Translations under genes and position numbers: made by a program
In this document: in pieces, positions 41,661 through 50,376 of the stretch
Layout of the letters: each line of letters opens with the position of its first letter
Position numbering within the stretch: position 1 is the first letter of the stretch
Assembly: GCA_036419695.1 (NCBI GenBank)
Contig: CP143946.1
Coordinates: 1,386,001-1,450,000, forward strand
From: [Clostridium] symbiosum
GTDB lineage: Bacteria > Bacillota > Clostridia > Lachnospirales > Lachnospiraceae
Direction: 5' to 3'
Length of the DNA stretch: 64,000 bases
Notes under the pieces: generated by a model
The model's input: the letters and a program-made list of their open reading frames with translations, nothing else
What the model was told of the DNA's origin: nothing
The model's database searches: none

Positions 41661-41987
41661 CTATAACTCGAAAAAATCTCCCTGTATCTCATAAATATCA
41701 TCAAAACGGATCCTCGTATTGATAATTTTCAGGATCCGGCTGGTCAGTTCCAAAGAGGAGACCATGCCGGTAATTTTGATATATTCACCGTTCTGGAAAT
41801 AGATAACGGTGATAATGTCGTTCTTTTTTACCTGGCGGAGCCGCCGGTCGAGTTCCTCCTTGCTCTCTTCGGAGAGTTCGGAGCGGGGAACGATGATGCG
41901 CTCCTTCTGGGCCAGCGCCTCACGGAATCCCTTCAGACAGTCGAAGGGAGCAAAGATTTTTGCACGTTCTGTTTTCTCACTGCTCAC
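41661..41987 (-). CDS. YolD-like family protein
   Basis: 108 residues from a GTG start preceded by AGGAGG. It begins MSSEKTERAKIFAPFDCLKGF and contains QVKKNDIITVIYFQNGEYIKI near 53 and RFDDIYEIQG near 95, as in YolD-like proteins. These small proteins are commonly paired with Y-family polymerases of the UvrX/YqjW kind and are thought to regulate them. Here the gene overlaps the end of the polymerase gene by 11 bases, confirming the pairing. It is expected to be induced with the polymerase by DNA damage. Confidence 0.9.
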   Translation of the reverse strand: MSSEKTERAKIFAPFDCLKGFREALAQKERIIVPRSELSEESKEELDRRLRQVKKNDIITVIYFQNGEYIKITGMVSSLELTSRILKIINTRIRFDDIYEIQGDFFEL

Positions 41988-43242
41988 CGCTTTTGTGACC
42001 TCCTATCTGCTGGTTGCGTTCCAGCGTCGTGGCCGCCTTCTGTAAATCCATGCCCTTTAAAATAGCGTTGTTCCCGAACTTCTTTTTAATATTCAGGACA
42101 GCCAGCTGGACATCCCGGTCCTTCTGCAAATCGGCCGGATCTGTGAACAGATCATATTGTTCATAAGCCTCGTCCGCCAGTTTGTTAAATGAAATGCCGA
42201 TCCGCCGGATGGGAACGAGACGGCTGACAATATTCTGGTACAGTTGTGTAAAGTGTTTTGTGATGACCTTCACCGAATTCGTCGTAACCGGCATCGTAAC
42301 GCTTCCTCTTGATGACTTTGCCCCTTTTTGGGCGTAGCCGACATAGAGGGACAGGGAATTGGTGACGAGAGTTTTATCGACCAGATCCAGGCAGAGCAGA
42401 TCCACCATCTCTTTGAGAATCAGGAGGCCGTCGTCATAGCTGTAGTCCGTCATCAGCACCTGGACCGTGGACAGGGAACTCTCCTTGGGGCGGTATGCCT
42501 TGATCTCGGCGATTGTGGTAGGTTCACGTCCCCAGGCATGGTCGATCAGGTATTCCGCATCTACCCCAATCAGCTTATACAGTATGGATTCATCTGCACG
42601 GGCGATATCACCCATCGTATAGATGCCGACGCCTGCAAGACGGCTGGATATGCCCTTTCCGATCCTCCAGAAGTCGGTGAGCGGTTTGTGGTTCCAAAGA
42701 GTCTTCTGATACAGGCACTCATCCAGATAGCCGATATTATCCTTCGTATGTTTTGCCGTAATATCCAGGGCGATTTTGCTCAGATAAAGATTTGTTCCAA
42801 TCCCGCAGGTAGCCGTGATACCCAGGAAACTGCGGATATCATCCATGATGCGCACGCCCAGCTCCTTTGCCGTAAGCTGGTAAAGCTCCAGATAGTCGGT
42901 AACGTCCAGAAACGCCTCATCCACGGAATAGACGTAAATATCTTCTTTTGAGATATATTTCAGGTAAATGGCATAGATTTCTGCGGAATATTCGATATAG
43001 AGCTGCATCCGCGGGGGAGCCATAATGTACTCGATTCCCGGTGGAATCTCATATACCCGGCACCGGTTTGGAACGCCCAGCGCTTTCAGTGAGGGCGAGA
43101 CGGCCAGACAGATTGTGCCCCGCTCACGCTCGGGATCGGCGACTACCAGATTCGTTGTTAACGGATTGAGTCCGCGCTCGGCGCACTCTACCGAAGCATA
43201 GAAAGATTTTAAATCAATACAGAGATAGATATGATCCGACAT
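41977..43242 (-). CDS. Y-family DNA polymerase (UmuC/UvrX-like, translesion)
   Basis: 421 residues. The catalytic N-terminus shows LCIDLKSFYASVECAERGL near residue 7 with the first metal-binding Asp, and YSVDEAFLDVTDYL near 105 with the SxDE motif. The thumb region follows (LTDFWRIGKGISSRLAGVGIYTMGDIARA near 190), then the little-finger domain (VPIRRIGISFNKL near 347). It copies damaged DNA with low fidelity. It is closer to the UvrX/YqjW branch than to DinB because it carries a YolD partner. A promoter with a LexA-type box lies 114 bases upstream, so SOS control is likely. Confidence 0.93.
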   Translation of the reverse strand: MSDHIYLCIDLKSFYASVECAERGLNPLTTNLVVADPERERGTICLAVSPSLKALGVPNRCRVYEIPPGIEYIMAPPRMQLYIEYSAEIYAIYLKYISKEDIYVYSVDEAFLDVTDYLELYQLTAKELGVRIMDDIRSFLGITATCGIGTNLYLSKIALDITAKHTKDNIGYLDECLYQKTLWNHKPLTDFWRIGKGISSRLAGVGIYTMGDIARADESILYKLIGVDAEYLIDHAWGREPTTIAEIKAYRPKESSLSTVQVLMTDYSYDDGLLILKEMVDLLCLDLVDKTLVTNSLSLYVGYAQKGAKSSRGSVTMPVTTNSVKVITKHFTQLYQNIVSRLVPIRRIGISFNKLADEAYEQYDLFTDPADLQKDRDVQLAVLNIKKKFGNNAILKGMDLQKAATTLERNQQIGGHKSGEQ

Positions 43243-43355
43243 GGCACCCTCCCGACGATGCTTAACGATACAATAGCCTTATAAGAAGTTTTTATGAAAT
43301 CAGCTTTATAAAACATATACCTTATACAGGAATTTCCCGGACAGGTTATACAGTT

Positions 43356-43384
43356 ATTATACCAAACAGATGTTCGGATGTAAA
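43356..43384 (-). promoter_or_regulatory. SOS-controlled promoter with LexA (Cheo) box
   Basis: On the minus strand TTTACA (43379-43384), a 17-base spacer and TATAAT (43356-43361) form a strong promoter. The spacer holds CGAACATCTGTTTG (43363-43376), which matches the Gram-positive LexA box CGAAC-N4-GTTCG at all but one position. A repressor there would block polymerase directly. Confidence 0.82.
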
Positions 43385-43445
43385 CAGGAAATAGACGGAA
43401 AAACGGATAAGATTACATAACGTAATTTTCCCTGTCTATTCCCAT

Positions 43446-44500
43446 TCAGTCGGTGTTTATTATGTAGTTTGAATCGCTGGACTGTTTTGTCCTGTACATG
43501 GCGGCATCCGCTTTTCTGTATAATTCTCCGAAAGCGCCGGTTTTGTCGTCAAAAAGCGCTACCCCGATACTGCAGCTGATATCCACGGAAATGCCGCAGC
43601 AGGAGAAGTGGGTGGCATCGGCCAGTTCCCTGGCTTTTTTCTCGGTCAGGGAGACGGAGGAGATATTCTTTGATCAGGGTGAGGGTGGTGTCGTGGTTAT
43701 AGAGCCCGGTCATCTGGTCCCGCTCGGCCAGCAGCTTTAAACGTTCCATTTCACGGTGCTGCTTGTCTATGTTTCTGAAATAGATGAAGGCCAGCAGATC
43801 GTTATTGATCGGATCCGCCATCATATGGAGTTCAAAATTGACCCAGGCCGGGATACCGTTTATGTTTCTTACAAATTCATAATTGATGATATGGGTGTCA
43901 TCGGAAATTAATCTGCATATATAATCCCGCGTGAGAGAGCGGAAATACGCGGCTGCCTCTTTGGTGATACCGGTGATCCGGGCCATCATTTCAGGAAGGC
44001 AGTCAAGGGTAAGGCTGTTTATAAAGGATCGGTCCTCCTGGAGATCAGTATGGCTTTCCTCAATTCTGTTCCGGGTGATATTGACTCTGATTGTGGAAAA
44101 AACATCCAAAGGCAGAGTCTTATTAAATTCGATTTCACGCTCATACTGTTCAAGCATCTTCCGATGTTCCGTCACATCACTTGAAATGCCGATGGCACGG
44201 TAAGGCATCCCCTTTTTATGAACGTATTTGTGTAGTGGCTCTGTTCATACCAGTATCCCGAGCGGTCCGTTGTCCTGATCTTAAAGATTCCCTCGGCCTT
44301 TTTTTCTTGTCCACAAAGTCGGCGGCGCCCAGGGAAATTGCCTGTTGTCTGACCCTGTCATCCCCAACGGAGGTGATAATGATGACCGGGATTCCATTAT
44401 TATAAACGGATTTATTCTTTTCACGGAGAAATGTAAAACCGTCCATGACCGGCATGGAGATGTCACAGCTGATGAAAACCAGATCCTGCCGGTTTACTGC
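43446..44500 (-). pseudogene. Decayed REC-PAS-GGDEF diguanylate cyclase gene
   Basis: Read leftward, fragments in different frames follow the order of one protein. First is a receiver segment (DISMPVMDGFTFLREKNKS, then PVIIITSVGDDRVRQQAISL). Next is a PAS/PAC end (IRTTDRSGYWYEQSHYTNTF, then MPYRAIGISSDVTEH after a frameshift). A second PAS-like region follows, then the GGDEF start ERDQMTGLYNHDTTLTLIKE. The next part in another frame is the domain's end (SVDISCSIGVALFDD, LYRKADAAMYRTKQSS), stop at 43446. About 60-70 residues including the GGDEF motif are deleted between the last two. At least two frameshifts and this deletion rule out cyclase activity. Confidence 0.8.
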
Positions 44501-44513
44501 ACATGGCTGTTCA

Positions 44514-44740
44514 CTAGCTGTTCTTATATATCTCGTCAATGATAAATGTGTATTCTTTTTGTGCTTTCTCAAAGTGTTCCGGGATATCTTCCGGGTGGCC
44601 CTCCCGTACGCTGAGGACAATATCGGCACAGGAGGACTGAAGTCCGCTGAATCCCAGATTGGCCGCCACTCCCTTCAGGGCGTGGGCATAATTCTCGACG
44701 GCGCCGAATGCCTGATTGAATGCCCAGGATGTGAATAATG
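44514..44740 (-). pseudogene. HPt-domain fragment, end of a lost hybrid histidine kinase
   Basis: The frame reads FGAVENYAHALKGVAANLGF, then SGLQSSCADIVLSVREGHPE, and ends in EYTFIIDEIYKNS with a TAG at 44514. The AHALKGxAANLG sequence with its His is the phospho-accepting site of histidine phosphotransfer domains, which form the C-terminus of hybrid kinases. No kinase or receiver sequence is left upstream: the fragment stops at 44740, just before the IclR gene region. It lies directly in front of the decayed REC-PAS-GGDEF gene, its likely former signalling partner. Confidence 0.72.
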
Positions 44741-44838
44741 ATTGACAGATGGAGGGCCGCGATTATATCATAGGGATGGAGTATTATTATAAAAAGCCGA
44801 TTTCCCGGCGGGAAACCGGACAGGGAGAAGGAACTGCA

Positions 44839-45609
44839 ATGAAAGAGGAAAAAGACAAATCAAAGAATCTTCAAACGGTGGAGCGTGCGCTGGATGTGCT
44901 GTACCTGTTTCATAAGTACAACGGAATTACTCTGAGCTTTGTGGCTGAGGAGATGAATATGAGTACAACGGTGGCCTACCGCCTTTTGTATACACTGGCA
45001 GACAGCGGCTTTCTCAGACAGGAGAAGGCCAGCAAAAAATATTATCTGGGGGAGAAGAGCCTGCTGCTTGGCTACAGGGCGATTCAGTCCCAGGAACTTG
45101 AGAAGACGGCATACCCGATTATGAAAAAACTGGTGGAAAAATGCGGCCTGGGAGTGATTTTAACCTCCTGCGCTGATATGCAGAGTCTGTGTGTGGAAAA
45201 GATAGATGTGGAGGATGATCTGCAACTTTCAATGAGAGTGGGAGGAATTTATCCGATCCATAAGGGGGCGTCGAACCGTCCGCTGCTTGCATACATGGAG
45301 CGGGAGAAGGCCGACACATATATCGGTTCTCTGGATATCACGGAAGAAGAGAAGGATGCCATGCGGCGTGAGATGGAGGAGATCAGGAAAAGAGGTTATG
45401 ATCATACGCAGGGGTTACTGACACCGGGACTTTTCTCTATTGGATTTCCCGTGTTTGGAATGAGAAACAAACTTGTTTTTTGTATCAGTATCGGTGGGTA
45501 CTGTTTTGATATGAAAGAGGAGCAGCGTCTGCTCTACCTCCATGAGACAAGAAAGGCTGCGGCGGAGCTGAGCCGCCTGTTCGGTGCGGAGGAATATCCG
45601 GGAGAATGA
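44839..45609 (+). CDS. IclR-family transcriptional regulator (paralogue 1)
   Basis: 256 residues from the ATG at 44839, preceded by GGGAGAAGG; the open frame starts 30 codons earlier but without support. The N-terminal winged helix reads LQTVERALDVLYLFHKYNGITLSFVAEEMNMSTTVAYRLLYTL. The C-terminal effector domain (from about 85) ends with GLLTPGLFSIGFPVFGMRNKLVFCISIGG. It is closely similar along its whole length to the next gene (45836-46603), so the two arose by duplication. Its own terminator (45625-45668) separates it from the second copy. It probably regulates the neighbouring cluster or a related one. Confidence 0.92.
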   Translation: MKEEKDKSKNLQTVERALDVLYLFHKYNGITLSFVAEEMNMSTTVAYRLLYTLADSGFLRQEKASKKYYLGEKSLLLGYRAIQSQELEKTAYPIMKKLVEKCGLGVILTSCADMQSLCVEKIDVEDDLQLSMRVGGIYPIHKGASNRPLLAYMEREKADTYIGSLDITEEEKDAMRREMEEIRKRGYDHTQGLLTPGLFSIGFPVFGMRNKLVFCISIGGYCFDMKEEQRLLYLHETRKAAAELSRLFGAEEYPGE

Positions 45610-45624
45610 CAATGATTACCCTGG

Positions 45625-45668
45625 CGGGATGAAGGAATACGATATGTGTCCTTCGTCCCGCTTTTTTT
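45625..45668 (+). terminator. Intrinsic terminator of the first IclR gene
   Basis: CGGGATGAAGGA (45625-45636) pairs perfectly with TCCTTCGTCCCG (45649-45660), then TTTTTTT. Confidence 0.92.
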
Positions 45669-45697
45669 GGTGCGCGGAAAGAGTTGTTGCAAAAGTG

Positions 45698-45726
45698 ACA
45701 AAAAACAAGCCTGTTTTTTGTATAAT
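45698..45726 (+). promoter_or_regulatory. Palindromic operator overlapping a -10 box, upstream of the second IclR gene
   Basis: ACAAAAAACA (45698-45707) and TGTTTTTTGT (45712-45721) are perfect 10-bp inverted repeats with a four-base centre. The last T is the first base of TATAAT (45721-45726), so a protein bound here would cover the promoter. Only a poor -35 is visible. An IclR dimer is the obvious candidate, either as autorepressor or as activator of the cluster. Confidence 0.55.
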
Positions 45727-45835
45727 TATTCAATGAAAACAGATTGACAGAATTGCTTTAGTGATTTATCATAATAACATAATTACTATTTAAGAAAATG
45801 ATTTCCTCAAATAGGAAAAAGAAAGGGGCGATACA

Positions 45836-46603
45836 ATGAACGGAGGCAGTGAAAATGCAAAGGGTCTCCAGACGGTAGAGCGTGCGCTGGACGTACTGTA
45901 CCTGTTCCGTGAGTACGAGGGAATCACCCTGAGTTTTGTGGCCGAAAAGCTCAATATGAGCCCGGCCGTAGCATACCGCCTGCTTTATACACTGACCGAC
46001 AGTGGATTCCTGCGCCAGGAGAAGGCGGGGAAACGGTACTATCTGGGTGAGAAAAGCCTGATGCTCGGTTATCAGGCGATACGCTCTCAGGAGATCAGGC
46101 AGACGGCATATCCCGTGATGGAGAAGCTGAAACAGAGATGCGGCCTGGACGTTTATCTCACGGTCAGTGTGGATATGCAGAGCCTTTGTGTGGAGAAGCT
46201 GGATGTGGAGGATGAGCTGCAGCTTTCGATGCGCATAGGAGGAATCTATCCCATCCACAAGGGTGCATCCAACCGTCCTCTGCTGGCATTTGCAGATGAA
46301 GAAGCAAGGGAAGGTTACATCTCATCCCTGAAACTTACAGAAGAGGAAAAGACGAAGCTTGAGGGGGAGATGGAAGAAGTGAGAAAGAGAGGATACGACT
46401 ATACAAGAGGTCTCCTTTCGCCGGGGCTTTTTGCCATCGGTATTCCCGTATTCGGGATGAGAAACAGGCTGGCCGGCTGCATCAGCGTCGGCGGATACAG
46501 CGTCGGTATGAAAGAAGAAAAATTCGACTCCTACCTGAAGGAGACCGCGGCCGCGGCTGCGGAGATAAGCCGTCTGTCGGGAGCCGAAGAGCAGGGAATG
46601 TAA
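45836..46603 (+). CDS. IclR-family transcriptional regulator (paralogue 2)
   Basis: 255 residues. The helix-turn-helix region LQTVERALDVLYLFREYEGITLSFVAEKLNMSPAVAYRLLYTL is nearly the same as in the preceding gene, as is the effector domain (LDVEDELQLSMRIGGIYPIHKGASNRPLLAF near 121). DNA-binding residues are largely shared, so both copies may recognise similar operators, while effector-domain differences may allow different inducers. It is 43 bases upstream of the DUF917 gene and transcribed with it, so it is the likely specific regulator of the peptide-like cluster. Confidence 0.92.
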   Translation: MNGGSENAKGLQTVERALDVLYLFREYEGITLSFVAEKLNMSPAVAYRLLYTLTDSGFLRQEKAGKRYYLGEKSLMLGYQAIRSQEIRQTAYPVMEKLKQRCGLDVYLTVSVDMQSLCVEKLDVEDELQLSMRIGGIYPIHKGASNRPLLAFADEEAREGYISSLKLTEEEKTKLEGEMEEVRKRGYDYTRGLLSPGLFAIGIPVFGMRNRLAGCISVGGYSVGMKEEKFDSYLKETAAAAAEISRLSGAEEQGM

Positions 46604-46646
46604 AAAAGAATAAGAGAAATAGTTCAAGAGGAACAAGGAGGATATC

Positions 46647-47744
46647 ATGGCGAAACTTAATTTGACAATGGAACATCTGGAGGCGGCGGTTTTAGGGGGC
46701 TGTGTTCTGGGCGGAGGCGGAGGCGGCTCCATGGAAAAGGGAATGAGGACGGCAAAACTGGGACTGGAGCTTGCACCCGTGACGCTGGTAGATCCGGAGG
46801 ATATGGATGAGGATGCGGTTCTTGTGAACGTGTCAAACGTAGGAGCGCCGTCCGCTACGGAAGCCTGGGTGGATCCGATGGATAACGGACGCGTTGTCAC
46901 CGTACTCTGTGAGAAGATGGGAATTAAGGCGGACGGCATTATTACCAACGAGGCGGGAGGAAGTGCATCGGTCAACGGCTGGCTTCAGAGCGCCCTGTTG
47001 GGAATCCCTCTGGTAGACGCTCCCTGTAACGGCAGGGCACATCCGACCGGTGTGATGGGTTCCATGGGACTTCACCGGATACCGGATTACTATTCCTACC
47101 AGGCGGCAGTCGGAGGAAGACGTGAGAACGGAAGGCGGATCGAGATGGCGGCAGGCGGCAGCCTGGGCAGCGTAGCAAGACTGGTGCGTGAGACGGCCGT
47201 GGAGGCCGCGGGCCTTGTGGCAGTTGCACGAAACCCGGTAACCCTTGCCTATGCAAAGGAGAACGGAGCCTGCGGCGCGGTAAGGCAGGCGATCGAACTC
47301 GGGCAGGCCATGATAGCTGCGAAACAGGGAGGAGCCGATGCGGTGCTGAGGGCGGTCTGTGATTTCCTGGGAGGCAGCATTATTGCAAAGGCAAAAGTAG
47401 AGCAGGTGGATTTGAAATGCAGCGGCGGATTTGACACGGGTGTTGTGAAGGTCGGGGATGTGGAACTGACTTTCTGGAATGAATATATGACGGCGGAAAA
47501 GAACGGCGAAAGGCTGGCAACGTTCCCGGACCTTATTATGACCTTTGATGCGGAGACTGGAATTCCGGTCACTTCGGCCGAGGTGAAGGAGGGGATGACG
47601 GCGGCGGTTCTCGTAGTCGACAGGACGAAAATCAAGCTGGGAGCCGGAATGAAGGATCCGGAATTATTTGTTCCATGTGAGAAAGCGGTGGAGAAGGAGA
47701 TGATCTCCTATGTCTTTCCTGAGGCGGATTGCAACAGCAGATAA
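46647..47744 (+). CDS. DUF917 family protein (hydantoinase-related)
   Basis: 365 residues. The start LTMEHLEAAVLGGCVLGGGGGGS and the segments NVSNVGAPSATEAWVDP near 53, ITNEAGGSASVNGWLQSALLGIPLVDAPCNGRAHPTGVMGSMGL near 92-135 and TFPDLIMTFDAETG near 290 are typical of DUF917 proteins. One characterised relative is an S-methyl thiohydantoin desulfurase, and others sit beside hydantoinases, so action on a cyclic amide is plausible but unproven. It is the first enzyme gene after the IclR regulator. The transporter gene follows after 27 bases. Confidence 0.88.
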   Translation: MAKLNLTMEHLEAAVLGGCVLGGGGGGSMEKGMRTAKLGLELAPVTLVDPEDMDEDAVLVNVSNVGAPSATEAWVDPMDNGRVVTVLCEKMGIKADGIITNEAGGSASVNGWLQSALLGIPLVDAPCNGRAHPTGVMGSMGLHRIPDYYSYQAAVGGRRENGRRIEMAAGGSLGSVARLVRETAVEAAGLVAVARNPVTLAYAKENGACGAVRQAIELGQAMIAAKQGGADAVLRAVCDFLGGSIIAKAKVEQVDLKCSGGFDTGVVKVGDVELTFWNEYMTAEKNGERLATFPDLIMTFDAETGIPVTSAEVKEGMTAAVLVVDRTKIKLGAGMKDPELFVPCEKAVEKEMISYVFPEADCNSR

Positions 47745-47771
47745 TACGAAAGAGGATGGTGGGTAAATAGT

Positions 47772-49358
47772 ATGAAAGAAGAAAACAAGAATGTTAACAG
47801 GGCGAAAAACGAACACATATCGGCATTTGAACCGCAGATTATTGGAATTGGCGTTCTTCTGGCAGTCCTTTCCGCAATCATCTGTATGCAGATTATCGGA
47901 AAAGTCGGCGTTACTCCGAATACTTCCCTGATTGGAGCAATCTTTGCCATGCTGCTTGCGAGGATACCGCTTGCATCCATGACAAAGTTCCGTTCCCTTG
48001 AAAGACAGAACCTGCTGCAGACAATCGTGTCCGGAGCCGGATTCTCCGCAGCCAACTGCGGATTCATCGCGGTCGGTATTTTATACGGAATCGGTAAGGC
48101 TGAATACATCATGCCGATGGCGGTTGGATGTATCGTAGGAACCGGAATTTCCGTAATCGTGGTCGGAAGACTTTTCGATTCCAAGATATTCCCGGCACGC
48201 GGAGCATGGCCTCCCGGAGTTGCCACGGCCAGTGCCATCCAGGCGGGTGATGAGGGCGGAAAGAAGGGAAAAAGGCTGATAGAAGGCCTTGCCCTCGGCG
48301 TAGTCGGAAGCTATTTCAAGATTCCGATGGCCGGAATCGGTATCGTTTTTATTGCAAACATTTTCTCCATGGCAGGACTTGGAATCGGTTTAATCCTGAG
48401 AGGTTACTCCACCGTTATTTTCCGCGGATTCAACATGGGAGCCTCCAATATTCCGCAGGGTGTCATGATTGGCGCCGGCGGTGTTGCTTTAATCCAGTCT
48501 CTTCTTATTATATTTAAAGATAAAAAGAAGGCAGGCCCCGTGGAACCGGTTGTGGACGACGTGACGGTTTCGGCGGGAGCGGCCAAGAAGACGATTTTTA
48601 CAAGCTTTGGGGCCTACGCAATCGGCGCGATGGTTACTGCGGCGGTGACAGGCATCATCGGAGGAATGGCACCGGGAAAGATTGTCATCTGGGTCATCTG
48701 GGCGGCATTCTCCTCAACCGTAGCCATGATGCTCGTCGGCATGGCGGCCATGCACTCCGGATGGTTCCCGGCCTTTGCCATAACGACCATCTTTATGACA
48801 CTCGGAATTTTCATGGGCTTTGAACCGCTTCCGCTGGCAGTGCTGACCGGATATATCGGTTCCGCGGGACCATGTTTCGCAGACATGGGATACGATTTAA
48901 AGACGGGCTGGATTCTGCGCGGCGAAGGCAAAGACCGTGAGAGAGAACTCTACGGAAGAAAGCAGCAGGTTATCATTGAATTTATTGGTGTTGTGATCGG
49001 TATTGTGGTGGTAATGTTCTTTGCCATGATGTTTATGAAACAGGATATCATGCCCCCGATCAGTAAGGTGTTTGCAACGGCCGTATCAGCAGGGGCCGAC
49101 GCCGCCATCATTAAGGAACTGCTCATCTGGGCCGTACCGGGAGCCATCATCCAGCTTGTTTTTGGAAACAAGATGGTGGGCGTGCTTTTTGCAACAGGAC
49201 TTCTTTTGAACAACCCGACCTACGGAATTGCAGTATTAATCGCAGTTGTGGTCCGCATGATTTTTGGTACGGAATTCATGGAAGTAAGAGATGCCGGCTT
49301 TATCGCGGGAGACGGACTTTTCGGATTCTTCTCCAATGTTATCAAGGCATTCTTCTAA
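47772..49358 (+). CDS. OPT/YSL-family transporter
   Basis: 528 residues, with about 12-14 hydrophobic helices after an N-terminal cytoplasmic tail. The composition and segments such as GVTPNTSLIGAIFAMLLARI, FPARGAWPPGVATASAIQAG near 140 and GRLFDSKIF fit the oligopeptide/metal-chelate transporter (OPT) superfamily, which imports peptides and small amino acid-derived molecules by proton symport. The sequence is shorter than many bacterial OPTs (about 600-650), so the call is to superfamily level. Its position between DUF917 and DUF1177 suggests it brings in the substrate of the cluster. Confidence 0.82.
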   Translation: MKEENKNVNRAKNEHISAFEPQIIGIGVLLAVLSAIICMQIIGKVGVTPNTSLIGAIFAMLLARIPLASMTKFRSLERQNLLQTIVSGAGFSAANCGFIAVGILYGIGKAEYIMPMAVGCIVGTGISVIVVGRLFDSKIFPARGAWPPGVATASAIQAGDEGGKKGKRLIEGLALGVVGSYFKIPMAGIGIVFIANIFSMAGLGIGLILRGYSTVIFRGFNMGASNIPQGVMIGAGGVALIQSLLIIFKDKKKAGPVEPVVDDVTVSAGAAKKTIFTSFGAYAIGAMVTAAVTGIIGGMAPGKIVIWVIWAAFSSTVAMMLVGMAAMHSGWFPAFAITTIFMTLGIFMGFEPLPLAVLTGYIGSAGPCFADMGYDLKTGWILRGEGKDRERELYGRKQQVIIEFIGVVIGIVVVMFFAMMFMKQDIMPPISKVFATAVSAGADAAIIKELLIWAVPGAIIQLVFGNKMVGVLFATGLLLNNPTYGIAVLIAVVVRMIFGTEFMEVRDAGFIAGDGLFGFFSNVIKAFF

Positions 49359-49380
49359 ATATAACCGGGAGGACAATGCA

Positions 49381-50328
49381 ATGTTATTAAAACAGTTAAT
49401 AGAATTATATGATATATTGGACAGCAGTACGGCCAGCGGGGCGGCGGTGAAAGATTATCTTTGCGGCGTCAATGAAAATGCCGATGTAACCGTCTATGAG
49501 CTGAAAGGCGCCCGTGGGAAGACCGACATGATCCGGATCCGCATCTGCGGCACAAACGGCAAATCGGCCGGAAAAGACGCCCATACGATGGGCATTCTCG
49601 GAAGGCTCGGCGGCCTGGGAGCGAGACCGGAGAGACTGGGCTTTGTGTCTGACGGGGACGGCGCCCTGGTTGCCCTGGCGGTAGCTGCAAAGCTTCTGGA
49701 TATGCAGAAAAAAGGAGATTATCTGGACGGCGACGTGGTGATATCCACCCACATCTGCCCCAATGCGCCGACCCAGCCCCACAAACCGGTGGCATTTATG
49801 GGCTCCCCGGTTGACATGGCTCAGGTAAATAAGGAGGAAGTGAACGGTGAACTGGATGCCATCCTGTCCGTGGACACGACAAAGGGCAACCGGATCATCA
49901 ACCACCGCGGCTTTGCCATTTCCCCGACGGTCAAAGAGGGGTATATCCTGAAGGTGAGCGATGATTTACTGGATCTGATGCAGATAACAACGGGAAAATA
50001 TCCCCAGGTATTTGCTCTGTCCATGCAGGATATCACACCTTACGGCAACGACGTCTATCATCTGAACAGTATTCTTCAGCCTTCAACGGCAACGGATGCA
50101 CCGGTTGTGGGAGTCGCCATAACGACCGAGACGGCGGTTCCGGGATGCGCGACGGGAGCAAGCCATATCACCGATCTGGAGGAGGCGGCCCGCTTTATGC
50201 TTGAAGCGGCCAAGGCATATGGACGCGGTGAGTGCAGGCTGTATGACGAGGAAGAATACGGAAGGCTCAGGAAACTCTACGGTTCCATGAAGCGTCTCCA
50301 GACACTCGACGGGAAAGAGATTCAGTAG
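49381..50328 (+). CDS. DUF1177 family protein
   Basis: 315 residues from the ATG at 49381 behind CGGGAGGACA; the frame is open further upstream inside the transporter gene. Typical features are LKQLIELYDILDSSTASGAAV at the start, GKDAHTMGILGRLGGLGARPERLGFVSDGDGA near 60-92, VVISTHICPNAPTQPHKPVAFMGSPVDM near 120, and VDTTKGN near 163. The many conserved Asp, His and Cys residues suggest a metal-dependent hydrolase, but no activity is known to me. It lies in the middle of the cluster and its last codons are duplicated downstream (50313-50357). Confidence 0.88.
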   Translation: MLLKQLIELYDILDSSTASGAAVKDYLCGVNENADVTVYELKGARGKTDMIRIRICGTNGKSAGKDAHTMGILGRLGGLGARPERLGFVSDGDGALVALAVAAKLLDMQKKGDYLDGDVVISTHICPNAPTQPHKPVAFMGSPVDMAQVNKEEVNGELDAILSVDTTKGNRIINHRGFAISPTVKEGYILKVSDDLLDLMQITTGKYPQVFALSMQDITPYGNDVYHLNSILQPSTATDAPVVGVAITTETAVPGCATGASHITDLEEAARFMLEAAKAYGRGECRLYDEEEYGRLRKLYGSMKRLQTLDGKEIQ

Positions 50329-50357
50329 AAAGGAATTTAGTAGAAAGAGATTCAGTA
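50313..50357 (+). repeat. 15-base tandem repeat spanning the 3' end of the DUF1177 gene
   Basis: GAAAGAGATTCAGTA (50313), GAAAGGAATTTAGTA (50328) and GAAAGAGATTCAGTA (50343). The first unit contains the last codons and the start of the stop codon of the DUF1177 gene; the other two lie in the gap before the AroM-like gene. The third is identical to the first. Confidence 0.85.
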
Positions 50358-50376
50358 GAGGAGAGAGGGGAAGGCT

